Source: Pseudomonas sp. LRP2-20
GTDB taxonomy: Bacteria; Pseudomonadota; Gammaproteobacteria; Pseudomonadales; Pseudomonadaceae
Assembly: GCF_024349685.1 (NCBI RefSeq)
Contig: NZ_AP025944.1
Span: 3,478,001 to 3,542,000 of the forward strand
Reading direction: 5' to 3'
DNA length: 64,000 bases
Of this stretch, positions 1 through 7,397 are shown in pieces (the stretch's first letter is position 1; every line of letters starts with the position of its first letter). The notes beneath the pieces are model-generated. The model saw nothing but the letters and a program-made list of their open reading frames with translations, was not told where the DNA came from and searched no databases. Both the position numbers and the translations under genes were made by a program.

Positions 1-1
1 G

Positions 2-346
2 CCCCAGGACTGCGACATCGGCATCGGCCCGGACAATGCCAAGCGCTGGCTGAAGACCGGCAAGTGCAGCTTCCTGCCGGAAGAGCGCGAGTGGATGGAA
101 CGCCTGAAAGGTTGGGGCCTGGTAGACAGCTTCCGCCACCTGCACCCGGAGGTGGCCGACCGTTTCAGCTGGTTCGACTATCGCAGCCGCGGCTTCGAGG
201 ACGAACCCAAGCGGGGGCTGCGCATCGACCTGATCATGGCCTCCCAGGCCCTGGTGCCGCGGATCAAGGCGGCCGGTGTGGATTATGAGCTGCGCGGGAT
301 GGAAAAGCCCTCGGACCATGCCCCGATCTGGCTCGAACTGAGCTGA
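2..346 (+). CDS. xthA: Exodeoxyribonuclease III, C-terminal part (cut by window start)
   Basis: The reading frame is open from the first bases and ends at TGA 344-346, so only about the last 114 residues are present. The protein contains the exonuclease III C-terminal signatures: an N-A-K-R-W-L segment, [21 protein letters not shown] and the terminal [10 protein letters not shown], whose Asp-His belongs to the catalytic site of the AP endonuclease/exonuclease III family. The enzyme acts in base excision repair, cutting at abasic sites and degrading 3' ends. The gene is followed by a REP pair and faces the convergent anti-sigma gene. Identification is firm; the N-terminus and promoter lie outside the window. 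Confidence 0.93.
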   Translation, partial: PQDCDIGIGPDNAKRWLKTGKCSFLPEEREWMERLKGWGLVDSFRHLHPEVADRFSWFDYRSRGFEDEPKRGLRIDLIMASQALVPRIKAAGVDYELRGMEKPSDHAPIWLELS

Positions 347-360
347 CCTGTACCGACGCT

Positions 361-442
361 TTCGCGGGCAAGCCCGCTCCCACAGGTATTTCACTTTTCT
401 CTAGGACAGTGAAATACCTGTGGGAGCGGGCTTGCCCGCGAA
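361..442. repeat. REP inverted pair between convergent genes
   Basis: Two 34-bp arms (361-394 and 409-442) are perfect reverse complements around a 14-bp loop. Each arm carries the REP core TTCGCGGGCAAGCCCGCTCC followed by CACAGG. The same core recurs many times in this window. It lies between the stops of xthA and the anti-sigma gene, where the long hairpin could end transcription from both sides. Confidence 0.92.
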
Positions 443-461
443 GATGCACACACGATCCCCG

Positions 462-1214
462 TTAAAGCCCCAGCCGCAATGCCTCCCCTACCCCTGCCCC
501 GCGCCCATCGTCCGCCGCACTGACCAGGGCAAAGTTGTACGCCCCATGCGACCAGTAGCGCGCCTCGAGCTGCCCATCAACTCGCTGCCCCTGCGGCATG
601 CGCTCATAGCGATCACCTGGCGAACGCAGGAACAGGCTGATGCGTTGGCCGTTGCGATCCTGGAATACCAGCAGGGCCGCCGGCCCCTGCTCGTTGCTGA
701 GCAACCGCGCCCCGACCGGCTGAAAACCATACCCCGCCAGGTCAGGCAACTGCCCCACGCGGTTGAAATGCCGGCCCAGCCAATCGCGCAGCTGCGCCGG
801 GTCACTGGCCTGGATATCCAGCGCTTCGCTGCTGGCGAACAATCGATGGGCCTGCACCGCATCGGCCATCGGCAGCTCATTGCTGGCCAAGGTCACCTGG
901 CGTGCCTGCCAGCCCCCCAGCCCGCCTACGCCCAGCGTCAGCAACAACACCGCAGCCGAAGCCAGGCGCCGCAGCCGGCGCTGACGCAGCCGCTGCTGCA
1001 CCTGGCGCAAGTCGAGCATAGCGGCACCCGGCTGCTCAGCATGGCCGGCCAGTGCTGCGCGCAGGCGCCTGGCGTCATTGCGCCAGGCCTCGACCCTCAC
1101 CGCTTGCTGCGGGTTGGCCGCCAGCCAAGCCTGCACTTCGGCGCGCCGCGCTGGCTCCAGGCGGTCGTCGATATACGCGTGCAGCTCGTCTTCACCAGGA
1201 ATCAGGCGTGTCAT
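462..1214 (-). CDS. Membrane anti-sigma factor partner of the ECF sigma factor
   Basis: A 250-residue protein whose ATG overlaps the stop of the upstream sigma factor gene (ATGA, 1211-1214), so the two are translationally coupled. The N-terminal ~60 residues (DELHAYIDDRLEPARR, then AWLAANPQQ) resemble the cytoplasmic sigma-binding domain of anti-sigma factors. A single hydrophobic segment at about residues 85-105 (AVLLLTLGVGGLGGW) would anchor it, leaving a ~145-residue periplasmic domain. There is no HxxxCxxC zinc motif, so it is not a ZAS-type redox anti-sigma factor. It most likely holds its sigma factor inactive until an envelope or oxidative signal arrives. The signal itself cannot be read from sequence. 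Confidence 0.8.
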   Translation of the reverse strand: MTRLIPGEDELHAYIDDRLEPARRAEVQAWLAANPQQAVRVEAWRNDARRLRAALAGHAEQPGAAMLDLRQVQQRLRQRRLRRLASAAVLLLTLGVGGLGGWQARQVTLASNELPMADAVQAHRLFASSEALDIQASDPAQLRDWLGRHFNRVGQLPDLAGYGFQPVGARLLSNEQGPAALLVFQDRNGQRISLFLRSPGDRYERMPQGQRVDGQLEARYWSHGAYNFALVSAADDGRGAGVGEALRLGL

Positions 1215-1732
1215 TTGAGTCTCCGCAAGGCCGGCGGCTGGGGGTTGCCCTCGGTCAGGTCGCGCAAGGCGGCACGGGCACGCGACAGGCGCGACATCAC
1301 CGTGCCGATAGGAATCTCCAGGGCCGCTGCCGCTTCCTTGTAACTGAGCCCTTCAATGCTGACCAGCAGCAGCAAGGCCCGCTGCTCGGTCGACAACTGG
1401 GCAAAGGCCTGCAAGTCGGCCTGGGCCAGGACGATGTCCTCGGTATTGTCACCCACCGCTTCGTGCGCCCCGGCGCCACGGCCGAACCACGACAGCCAGC
1501 GGGCATGCAAGCGCTCGCGGCGCTTACCGTCGAGAAACAGCCGGTAAAGAATGGTGAACAGCCAGGCGCGCAGGGCCTCGGCTTCGCGTTGCTGGCCACG
1601 GCGGCTCAAGGCGCGCTCGACCGTGGCCTGGACCAGGTCATCGGCGCTGCCGGGCTCACGGGTCAGCCACAGGGCAAAGCGGCGCAGGCGCTGCAGCAAC
1701 TCACGCCACTGCTGTTCGTCCAGATCGTGCAT
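1211..1732 (-). CDS. ECF-family RNA polymerase sigma factor
   Basis: A 173-residue protein starting at ATG 1732. The longer upstream in-frame extension was rejected because it runs through the promoter region. Region 2 is visible as FALWLTREPGSADDLVQATVERAL in parts (the ADDLVQ core), and region 4 as YKEAAAALEIPIGTVMSRL with a helix-turn-helix, the normal two-domain ECF architecture. The anti-sigma gene follows with a 4-bp overlap. The divergent neighbour encodes a catalase-like peroxidase with a cytochrome b561, so the regulon probably deals with peroxide or related oxidative stress (inference). A matching promoter motif lies in front of both divergent units, suggesting autoregulation. Confidence 0.88.
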   Translation of the reverse strand: MHDLDEQQWRELLQRLRRFALWLTREPGSADDLVQATVERALSRRGQQREAEALRAWLFTILYRLFLDGKRRERLHARWLSWFGRGAGAHEAVGDNTEDIVLAQADLQAFAQLSTEQRALLLLVSIEGLSYKEAAAALEIPIGTVMSRLSRARAALRDLTEGNPQPPALRRLK

Positions 1733-1769
1733 GGTCAGGTACCGGGCGCTGGGGTTGTCAGTGTATGGG

Positions 1770-1832
1770 GCAGACGCCTGGCAATAAAATCTATTCCCGC
1801 CGATGGAATAAGTTTTTCCCTGCCCCGTCGTA
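1770..1832. promoter_or_regulatory. Mirrored divergent ECF-type promoters
   Basis: On the minus strand GGAATA (complement of 1792-1797) is followed after 16 bp by GTCTGC (complement of 1770-1775), leading into the sigma factor gene. On the plus strand GGAATA (1805-1810) is followed after 16 bp by GTCGTA (1827-1832), leading into the peroxidase gene. GGAAT at -35 and CGTC near -10 are typical of ECF-dependent promoters. The pairing with an ECF gene supports control by the local sigma factor; transcription was not measured. Confidence 0.62.
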
Positions 1833-1862
1833 CCGGCACCTTCACTGAACCGGATGACGACC

Positions 1863-2909
1863 ATGAACTCACCCTTGCAAGGCCCCGCCAAGGCGCTGCG
1901 CCTGGCCGGCATAGGCGCCGTGATGCTGGCGCTGGGCGCCGGCTTCGCCTATGCCGCCGGCTGGATCGGCGGGCCGCAGCTGACCCCGCAACGCATCATC
2001 GACACCTTCGAGGCCCAGGCCGGCCACTATCCGGGCTTCCGCAAGAACCACGCCAAGGGCCTGTGCGTCAGCGGCTACTTCCAGCCCAGTGGCCAGGCCG
2101 CATCCTTGTCGACTGCACGGGCCTTCAGCCAGGCACAGGTGCCGGTGATCGGCCGCTTCGCCATCGGCGGTGCCAACCCGTTCGCCCCGGACACCGGCGT
2201 GCCCGTACGCAGCCTGGCGATTCAGCTGAGCACCGATGACGGCCAGATCTGGCGCACCGGCATGAACAACCCCCCGGTGCTGGCGGTCAGCACCCCGCAA
2301 GGCTTCTACGATCAAGTACTGGCAGGCGCGCCTGACCCGGCCACTGGCAAACCGGACCCGGCAAAGCTGCAGGCATTCTTCGCCGCACACCCGGAAAGCG
2401 CGGCGTTTCGCCAGTGGGCGGCGGGCTACAAGCCCAGCGACAGCTTCGCCAGTACCCAGTATCACAGCATCAACGCCTTCCGCCTGATCGATGCCAGCGG
2501 CACGGCGCACCCGGTACGCTGGCAGCTCGAGCCGCAAACGCCATTTATCGCCCTGCCCGGCCAGGTCGACGACAAGCAGTTCCTCCAGCACGACCTGCAA
2601 CAGCGCCTGGCCCAAGGGCCGCTGCGCTGGACCCTGCGCCTGGTGCTGGCCGACCAGGGCGATGCGGTGGACGACCCGGCCCGGCCATGGCCGGCCGAGC
2701 GGCGCAGCGTCGATGCAGGCACCCTGGTGCTCGAACACGTCGACGCCCCCGAACAAGGCGCCTGCCGTGACCTGAATTTCGACCCGTTGATCCTCCCAAG
2801 CGGCATACAACCATCCGCCGACCCGATCCTCGCCGCCCGTTCGGCCGCCTATTCGGAATCCTTCAACCGCCGCAGCCGCGAGTCCCTCGGCGCAGGAGCA
2901 CAGCGATGA
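1863..2909 (+). CDS. Catalase-family peroxidase, membrane-anchored or exported (SrpA-like)
   Basis: A 348-residue protein of the catalase-related peroxidase family, shorter than classical catalases (~480). An N-terminal hydrophobic segment (AGIGAVMLALGAGFAYAAG) looks like a signal or anchor, placing the enzyme in the periplasm. Visible heme-pocket features are NHAKGLCVSG with the distal His, and RSAAYSESF near the C-terminus with the proximal Tyr. The ATG at 1863 was preferred to the in-frame ATG at 1854 because GGA at 1852-1854 then sits at ribosome-binding distance and the predicted leader is not too short. The stop overlaps the cytochrome b561 start by 4 bp, so electrons probably reach the heme through that partner. 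Confidence 0.87.
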   Translation: MNSPLQGPAKALRLAGIGAVMLALGAGFAYAAGWIGGPQLTPQRIIDTFEAQAGHYPGFRKNHAKGLCVSGYFQPSGQAASLSTARAFSQAQVPVIGRFAIGGANPFAPDTGVPVRSLAIQLSTDDGQIWRTGMNNPPVLAVSTPQGFYDQVLAGAPDPATGKPDPAKLQAFFAAHPESAAFRQWAAGYKPSDSFASTQYHSINAFRLIDASGTAHPVRWQLEPQTPFIALPGQVDDKQFLQHDLQQRLAQGPLRWTLRLVLADQGDAVDDPARPWPAERRSVDAGTLVLEHVDAPEQGACRDLNFDPLILPSGIQPSADPILAARSAAYSESFNRRSRESLGAGAQR

Positions 2910-3439
2910 AACCCGAAGTCTTTCACCCCTTGGCACGTCTGGTGCACTGGCTGATGGCAATCCTGATCATCTGCATGCTGTTCATCGGCGTGAGCATGGT
3001 CGGCGACCTTTCACCGCGCCACCCGCTGCTGGTCGAACTGCACAAGGCCACGGGCCTGGCATTGCTGGTACTGGTGATCGTACGCATCGGCCTACGCCTG
3101 ACCTTGCCTCACCCACCGTTGCCCGCCGACCTGCCGGCGTTGCAGCGCTTCGCCGCAGGCGCCTCGCATCTGCTGCTCTACGGCCTGATGCTGGCCATGC
3201 CGCTGCTGGGCTGGGCGATGCTGTCGGCGGGCGGCTACCCACGCCCCCTGCAACTGCCGGCGATCGCCCCACACGACCTGCAATTGTATGCCGTGCTGCG
3301 CCAGGCCCATGGCTGGGCCGGCTACCTGTTGTTTGCGACGGTGCTGGTGCATCTGGGAGCGGCGCTGATGCATGCCATGGTGCGCCGGGACGGCGTGTTG
3401 CGTAGCATGTGGCCAGGCCCCGTGCGGCGCAGCGAATGA
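2906..3439 (+). CDS. Cytochrome b561 family membrane protein
   Basis: A 177-residue four-helix membrane protein with the B561 pattern: FHPLARLVHWLMAILII starts helix one with a heme His, LVELHKATGLALLVLVIVR follows, and GWAGYLLFATVLVHLGAALMH supplies the last pair of His ligands. Family members carry two b-type hemes and move electrons from quinol across the inner membrane. Its ATGA overlap with the peroxidase gene indicates a coupled two-gene unit in which it is likely the electron donor for the exported peroxidase. The substrate quinone and direction of flow are inferred. Confidence 0.9.
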   Translation: MKPEVFHPLARLVHWLMAILIICMLFIGVSMVGDLSPRHPLLVELHKATGLALLVLVIVRIGLRLTLPHPPLPADLPALQRFAAGASHLLLYGLMLAMPLLGWAMLSAGGYPRPLQLPAIAPHDLQLYAVLRQAHGWAGYLLFATVLVHLGAALMHAMVRRDGVLRSMWPGPVRRSE

Positions 3440-3452
3440 CAGGCTGGTGCTC

Positions 3453-3515
3453 GGGCGGGCTCGACAAACAACAATTATTCTCACTAAGCTCGACAGCCAT
3501 ATTGTCGACCCGCCC
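3453..3515. promoter_or_regulatory. Inverted repeat around a Fur-like stretch upstream of the MFS gene
   Basis: GGGCGGGcTCGACA (3453-3466) is matched by TGTCGACCCGCCC (3503-3515) with one bulge. The interval contains AACAATTATTCTCACTAAG, which resembles part of a ferric uptake regulator site. The second arm ends 11 bp before the ATG of the MFS gene. The hairpin is plain; the Fur reading is tentative. Confidence 0.4.
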
Positions 3516-3526
3516 TGGACTGCCCG

Positions 3527-4732
3527 ATGAACGTCGCAAAGGACCCTGCCCTGCTTACCCCTGCCAACACCCTGGATATGCGCCCGCTGCTGCTGGCCAA
3601 CATGGCTTGCACCCTGTCGATGATGGCCTTCGTCGCACTGATCGGGCCAATCTCGCGCCTGCTGGGCATGGCCACCTGGCAGGCCGGCGCGGCGGTCACC
3701 GTGGCCGGCGTGGTCTGGGTGCTGCTGGCGCGCCCGTGGGGGCGGTTGTCCGACCGCCTGGGGCGGCGCCGTGTCCTGCTGCTGGGCAGCGCCGGCTTCA
3801 CCCTGGCCTACTGGCTGCTGTGCCTGTTTGTTGAGGGGGCGTTGCGCTGGTTGCCGGGCGCGGGCCTGGCGTTTGTTGGCCTGATGCTGGCACGTGGTTG
3901 CATCGGCGCCTTCTACGCCGCCATCCCGGTGGGCTGCAACGCGCTGATCGCTGACCATGTCGAGCCGCAGCGCCGGGCGCGGGCCATGGCTTCGCTGGGC
4001 GCGGCGAATGCCGTGGGCCTGGTGGTAGGGCCGGCGCTGGCGGCAGTGCTGGCGCAATACAGCCTCAGCCTGCCGTTTCACGTCATGTCATTGCTGCCGG
4101 CCAGCGCCTTTCTGGTGCTGCTGTTCAAGCTCAAACCGCAGCCCCTGGCACGCAACCAGGCACCCAGCCCTGTTCGGCTCAGCGACCCGCGCCTGCGCCG
4201 GCCGCTGCTGGTGGCGTTCAGCGCCATGCTCAGCGTCACGGTCTCGCAGATCGTCGTCGGCTTCTTCGCCCTGGACCGCCTGCAGCTGGCACCGACCGAA
4301 GCCGCCCAAGCTGCCGGCATCGCCCTGACCACCGTCGGGGTGGCGCTGATCCTGGCGCAGGTGCTGCTGCGCCAGCTGGAGTGGCCGCCGTTGAAGATGA
4401 TCCGCGTCGGCGCCAGCGTGTCGGCGCTGGGTTTCGCCTGTGGCGCGCTGGCGACCACGGCACCCTGGCTGTGGAGTTGCTACTTTGTCGCCGCAGCCGG
4501 CATGGGCTTTGTGTTCCCGGCGTTTTCCGCGCTGGCGGCCAATGCCATGCAGGCCTCGGAACAAGGCGCTACCGCCGGCTCGATTGGCGCGGCCCAGGGC
4601 ATGGGCGCGGTGATCGGCCCGCTGGCCGGGACGCTGGTCTATGCCGTGGATCCACGCCTGCCGTTCCTGGCAGTGGCACTGCTGTTGCTACTGGTCGGGC
4701 TGTGGCCGCTGCCGCGTGATCAACGCGTCTGA
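3527..4732 (+). CDS. MFS transporter, 12-TM drug/metabolite exporter type
   Basis: A 401-residue major facilitator protein. The loop 2-3 signature appears as RPWGRLSDRLGRRRVLLLG (the G-x3-D-R-x-G-R-R motif), and the motif-C-like GxxxGP element of antiporters appears as AVGLVVGPALAAVLA and again as MGAVIGPLAGTLVY, as in H+-antiport exporters. Hydrophobic helices span the whole length. The gene stands alone after a hairpin with a Fur-like sequence, so export of an iron-related metabolite is possible, but no substrate can be named from sequence. Confidence 0.85.
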   Translation: MNVAKDPALLTPANTLDMRPLLLANMACTLSMMAFVALIGPISRLLGMATWQAGAAVTVAGVVWVLLARPWGRLSDRLGRRRVLLLGSAGFTLAYWLLCLFVEGALRWLPGAGLAFVGLMLARGCIGAFYAAIPVGCNALIADHVEPQRRARAMASLGAANAVGLVVGPALAAVLAQYSLSLPFHVMSLLPASAFLVLLFKLKPQPLARNQAPSPVRLSDPRLRRPLLVAFSAMLSVTVSQIVVGFFALDRLQLAPTEAAQAAGIALTTVGVALILAQVLLRQLEWPPLKMIRVGASVSALGFACGALATTAPWLWSCYFVAAAGMGFVFPAFSALAANAMQASEQGATAGSIGAAQGMGAVIGPLAGTLVYAVDPRLPFLAVALLLLLVGLWPLPRDQRV

Positions 4733-4810
4733 AAGCACAGCGCGCAAGCGTGCAGAGTATGTTTTAATGCGTCGCTAATTATTTTAAACACCTCTGATTA
4801 CAAGGCGGCT

Positions 4811-5356
4811 ATGGACACGGGGACGCGACTCAAACTGGTGCGTGAACGCAACAACCTCTCCCAACGGGAACTGGCCCGCCGCAGCGGGTTGACCAACTCG
4901 ACGATCTCGCAGATCGAACAGAACCGTGTCAGCCCTTCGGTCAGCTCCCTGAAAAAACTCCTCGAAGGGATCCCCATGACCCTGGCCGAGTTCTTCAGCT
5001 TCGACGAGCCGGTGCGCGAAGAGCGCTTCGTGTTCCGCGCCAGCGAGCAGCCGGACCTGGGCCGTAATGGCTTGCGCATGCTGCTGGTCGGTGCCAGCGT
5101 CGAGGCCCGGCAGATGCGCATGCTGCGCGAGCTTTATGCCCCGGGTGCCGATTCCGGCGAGCCGATCGTGCATGCCGAAGGCGAAGAGTGTGGCCTGGTC
5201 ACCCGCGGCACCGTGGAACTGTGGGTCGATGGCCAGGTGAGCATCCTCAACTCGGGCGATGGTTACTACATTCCCACTACCCTGCCGCACAGTTTCAAGA
5301 ACATTGGCCCGGACGAGGCGGAAATCATCAGCGCCAACACCCCGGCCAATTTCTGA
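4811..5356 (+). CDS. XRE-cupin transcriptional regulator (PuuR-like)
   Basis: A 181-residue protein with an N-terminal Cro/CI helix-turn-helix (residues ~8-62: RERNNLSQRELARRSGLTNS, then ISQIEQNRVSPSVSSLKKL) and a C-terminal cupin_2 barrel (residues ~105-178, ending with GDGYYIPTTLPHSFKN). This two-domain layout and length match PuuR-type regulators of putrescine and related amine catabolism. The AT-rich upstream gap (4741-4800) includes GTTTTAAT and ATTTTAAAC, a loosely inverted pair that may be an operator. No catabolic gene is adjacent, so its targets lie elsewhere or it controls itself. Confidence 0.85.
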   Translation: MDTGTRLKLVRERNNLSQRELARRSGLTNSTISQIEQNRVSPSVSSLKKLLEGIPMTLAEFFSFDEPVREERFVFRASEQPDLGRNGLRMLLVGASVEARQMRMLRELYAPGADSGEPIVHAEGEECGLVTRGTVELWVDGQVSILNSGDGYYIPTTLPHSFKNIGPDEAEIISANTPANF

Positions 5357-5365
5357 GCCCGGTTT

Positions 5366-5386
5366 GGCCTCGCCAAGGGCGAGGCC
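5366..5386. terminator. Bidirectional hairpin between convergent genes
   Basis: GGCCTCGCC (5366-5374) and GGCGAGGCC (5378-5386) form a 9-bp stem with a 3-nt loop, directly after the regulator stop and before the stop of the convergent isomerase gene. No strong T-tract follows. Confidence 0.65.
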
Positions 5387-5394
5387 ATCCCACC

Positions 5395-5988
5395 TCAACG
5401 GCTCAGCGCTTCTTCTACGAAATCCAGGCGATCCTGGCCGAAGAACATCTCCGCGCCGACAAAGCAGGTCGGCGCACCAAATACCCCCCGCGCCACGGCC
5501 TCTTCGGTCACGCGCTTGAGTTCGGCCTTGACCTCGCCATCCGCCGCCAGGGCTTGAAACGCCGCAGGGTCGAAACCAGCCAGGCTGAGGGTTGCAGCCA
5601 GCGTCGCGGCATCACTCAGGTTGCGCTGTTGTTCCCACAGCCCCCTGAACAGCGCCGCCAGCAACGCATCGAACTGCGCGGGTGAACGAAGCTGCATGCC
5701 GATCACGCCGCGCATCAGCGTCAAGGTGTTCACCGGAAACCCCACCGGCATGCCGAAGGGCACGCCATATCGACGTGCATAACGGCCGAGGTCGGTGAAC
5801 ATGTAGCGGCCCTTGGCAGGGATCATCGCCGGCGAAGCGTTGCCGGTGGCCTGGAACACACCGCCAAGCAGCATTGGCCGGTATACCAGGGTTGCGCCAT
5901 GCCGGGCACAGAGGGCAGGCAGCTGGGTCCAGGCCAGGTAACTGGCCGGGCTGCCCAGGTCGAAGTAGAACTCCACGGTCTTGCTCAT
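5395..5988 (-). CDS. DsbA-family 2-hydroxychromene-2-carboxylate isomerase-like protein
   Basis: A 197-residue thioredoxin-fold protein of the HCCA isomerase/GST-kappa family, which use glutathione to isomerise or conjugate aromatic intermediates. The N-terminal FYFDLGSPASYLAWTQLP carries the S-P motif with the conserved Ser in place of a redox Cys pair, and GVFGAPTCFVG is the conserved cis-Pro-like region. AAGGAG sits 7 bp ahead of the ATG. It lies 26 bp downstream of an SDR gene and the pair is divergent from a TetR gene, suggesting a small inducible detoxification operon. The natural substrate is unknown; involvement in naphthalene catabolism is unlikely without neighbouring nah genes. Confidence 0.85.
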   Translation of the reverse strand: MSKTVEFYFDLGSPASYLAWTQLPALCARHGATLVYRPMLLGGVFQATGNASPAMIPAKGRYMFTDLGRYARRYGVPFGMPVGFPVNTLTLMRGVIGMQLRSPAQFDALLAALFRGLWEQQRNLSDAATLAATLSLAGFDPAAFQALAADGEVKAELKRVTEEAVARGVFGAPTCFVGAEMFFGQDRLDFVEEALSR

Positions 5989-6014
5989 GCGTCACACTCC
6001 TTGGTCAGTCAGGC

Positions 6015-6746
6015 TTACCAGCGCTCCATCCACGGGCGCAGGTCCAGTTCGAAGGTCCAGGCATCACGGGGCTGGGCGTGCAGGAACCAGTAGCTGTCGG
6101 CAATGTGCGCCGGGTCGAGAATGCCGTCCTGATCTTTCAGCGCGTAGCGCTCAGGGAAACTGTCGCGGATGAAGGCAGTGTCGATGGCACCATCCACCAC
6201 CACATGGGCAACATGGATGTTCCGTGGCCCCAACTCCCGCGCCATGCTCTGAGCCAAGGCGCGCAACCCGTGCTTGGCGCCAGCGAACGCGGCGAAGCCG
6301 GCGGCACCGCGGGTGCCAGCGGTGGCGCCGGTGAACAGCAAGGTGCCACGTTCACGGGCGACCATGCGCCGGGCCACGGCCTGGGCCGTGAGGAAGCCGG
6401 CGAAACAGGCCATTTCCCAGATCTTGAAGTACTTGCGCGGCGTCTCCTCAAGAATGCTGCAAGGCACATTGGCGCCGATGTTGAAGACAAAGGCCTCGAT
6501 CGGGCCGATGTCGCGCTCGATGGTTTCGACCAGTTCGGCGACTTCTTCCTCCTTGCGCGCATCCGAGCCGAAGCCATGGGCCTGGCCGCCTGCAGCGCGG
6601 ATCTCATCGATGAGCGGCTGCAACTTTTCAGCCTGGCGCCGGGTGACACAAGCGACATAGCCCTCTCGGGCGAAGCGCTTGGCGATCGCACCTCCGGTGG
6701 CGTCCCCGGCCCCGATCACCAGCACCACTTTTTGTTGTTCTGCCAT
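6015..6746 (-). CDS. Atypical SDR-fold protein lacking the catalytic Tyr
   Basis: A 243-residue Rossmann protein. The cofactor motif is GAGDATGGAIAKRF near the N-terminus and NIGAN corresponds to the usual NNAG. At the active site, where SDRs have YxxxK, the sequence reads FAAFAGAKHGLRAL: the Lys is kept but the Tyr is Phe, and the catalytic Ser region reads FTGATAGTRG. It may therefore bind NAD(P)H without ordinary SDR chemistry. GGAGG 5 bp before the ATG at 6746 favours this start over 6758. It heads an operon with the isomerase-like gene and is divergent from a TetR regulator. Confidence 0.82.
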   Translation of the reverse strand: MAEQQKVVLVIGAGDATGGAIAKRFAREGYVACVTRRQAEKLQPLIDEIRAAGGQAHGFGSDARKEEEVAELVETIERDIGPIEAFVFNIGANVPCSILEETPRKYFKIWEMACFAGFLTAQAVARRMVARERGTLLFTGATAGTRGAAGFAAFAGAKHGLRALAQSMARELGPRNIHVAHVVVDGAIDTAFIRDSFPERYALKDQDGILDPAHIADSYWFLHAQPRDAWTFELDLRPWMERW

Positions 6747-6769
6747 GCCTGCCTCCATTGGTGAATGAT

Positions 6770-6786
6770 CGTTTAGTAAATGAACG
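6770..6786. promoter_or_regulatory. Candidate TetR operator
   Basis: CGTTTAGTAAATGAACG is an imperfect palindrome with 6 of 8 pairs complementary, located between the SDR start (6746, minus strand) and the TetR start (6834, plus strand). Size and position fit a TetR-family operator controlling both directions. No second copy was found. Confidence 0.5.
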
Positions 6787-6833
6787 CTATGTTATGATCG
6801 CCCCCATCGTCAAGCAGCGCGAAGAGGCCGTGC

Positions 6834-7397
6834 ATGCGCTACTCCACCGAACACAAGCAGCAGACCCGCGACAAGCTGCTGGCCAGCAGTGGCGCGCTGG
6901 CCAAGCGCGGCGGCTTCGCCAGCACCGGCGTGGCCGGGTTGATGAAAGCCATCGGCCTGACCGGCGGCGCTTTCTACAACCATTTCCCGTCCAAGGACGA
7001 CCTGTTCACCGAAGTGGTCCGGCAGGAACTGAGCAACAGCCCGCTGGCCCGCCTGGCCAACCAGGGTGCCAGCCGCGAACGCCTGGGCCGCTGCCTGCAG
7101 CAGTACCTGAGCCTGGCACACCTGCACAATGCCGAGGGCGGCTGCCCGCTGCCGCCACTGGGAGTGGAAATCGCTCGCGCCGAACAACCTGTGCGCGAAG
7201 AGGCCGAACACTGGCTGGTGGGTTTGCATGCGGCGTGGAGCGAAACCCTGGAAGACCCGGCTCTGGCCTGGGTGCTGATCAGTCAGTGCGTCGGCGCGCT
7301 GGTGGTCGGGCGCATGCTGGCCAGTGAAACGGTGCAACAGCAGTTGCTCGATGCCAGCAAGGGCTTTGTCGACAGGGCACTGAATGAAGCGGATTAA
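6834..7397 (+). CDS. TetR/AcrR family transcriptional regulator
   Basis: A 187-residue regulator with the TetR N-terminal helix-turn-helix at residues ~10-56 (KRGGFASTGVAGLMKAIGLT, then GGAFYNHFPSKDDLF). The C-terminal part is a helical ligand-binding domain with SGALAK and WVLISQCVGALVVGR segments. It is divergent from the SDR/isomerase pair, with a 17-bp palindrome in between, so it probably represses that pair and itself. Its end overlaps the start of the next gene by 14 bp. The inducer is unknown. Confidence 0.9.
   Translation: MRYSTEHKQQTRDKLLASSGALAKRGGFASTGVAGLMKAIGLTGGAFYNHFPSKDDLFTEVVRQELSNSPLARLANQGASRERLGRCLQQYLSLAHLHNAEGGCPLPPLGVEIARAEQPVREEAEHWLVGLHAAWSETLEDPALAWVLISQCVGALVVGRMLASETVQQQLLDASKGFVDRALNEAD

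Noticed and set aside
420..2239. Long plus-strand open frames opposite the sigma and anti-sigma genes
   Set aside because: They are high-GC shadows with Arg/Gln/Pro/Ala-rich translations, no family features and no ribosome-binding sites; the minus-strand genes explain the region.
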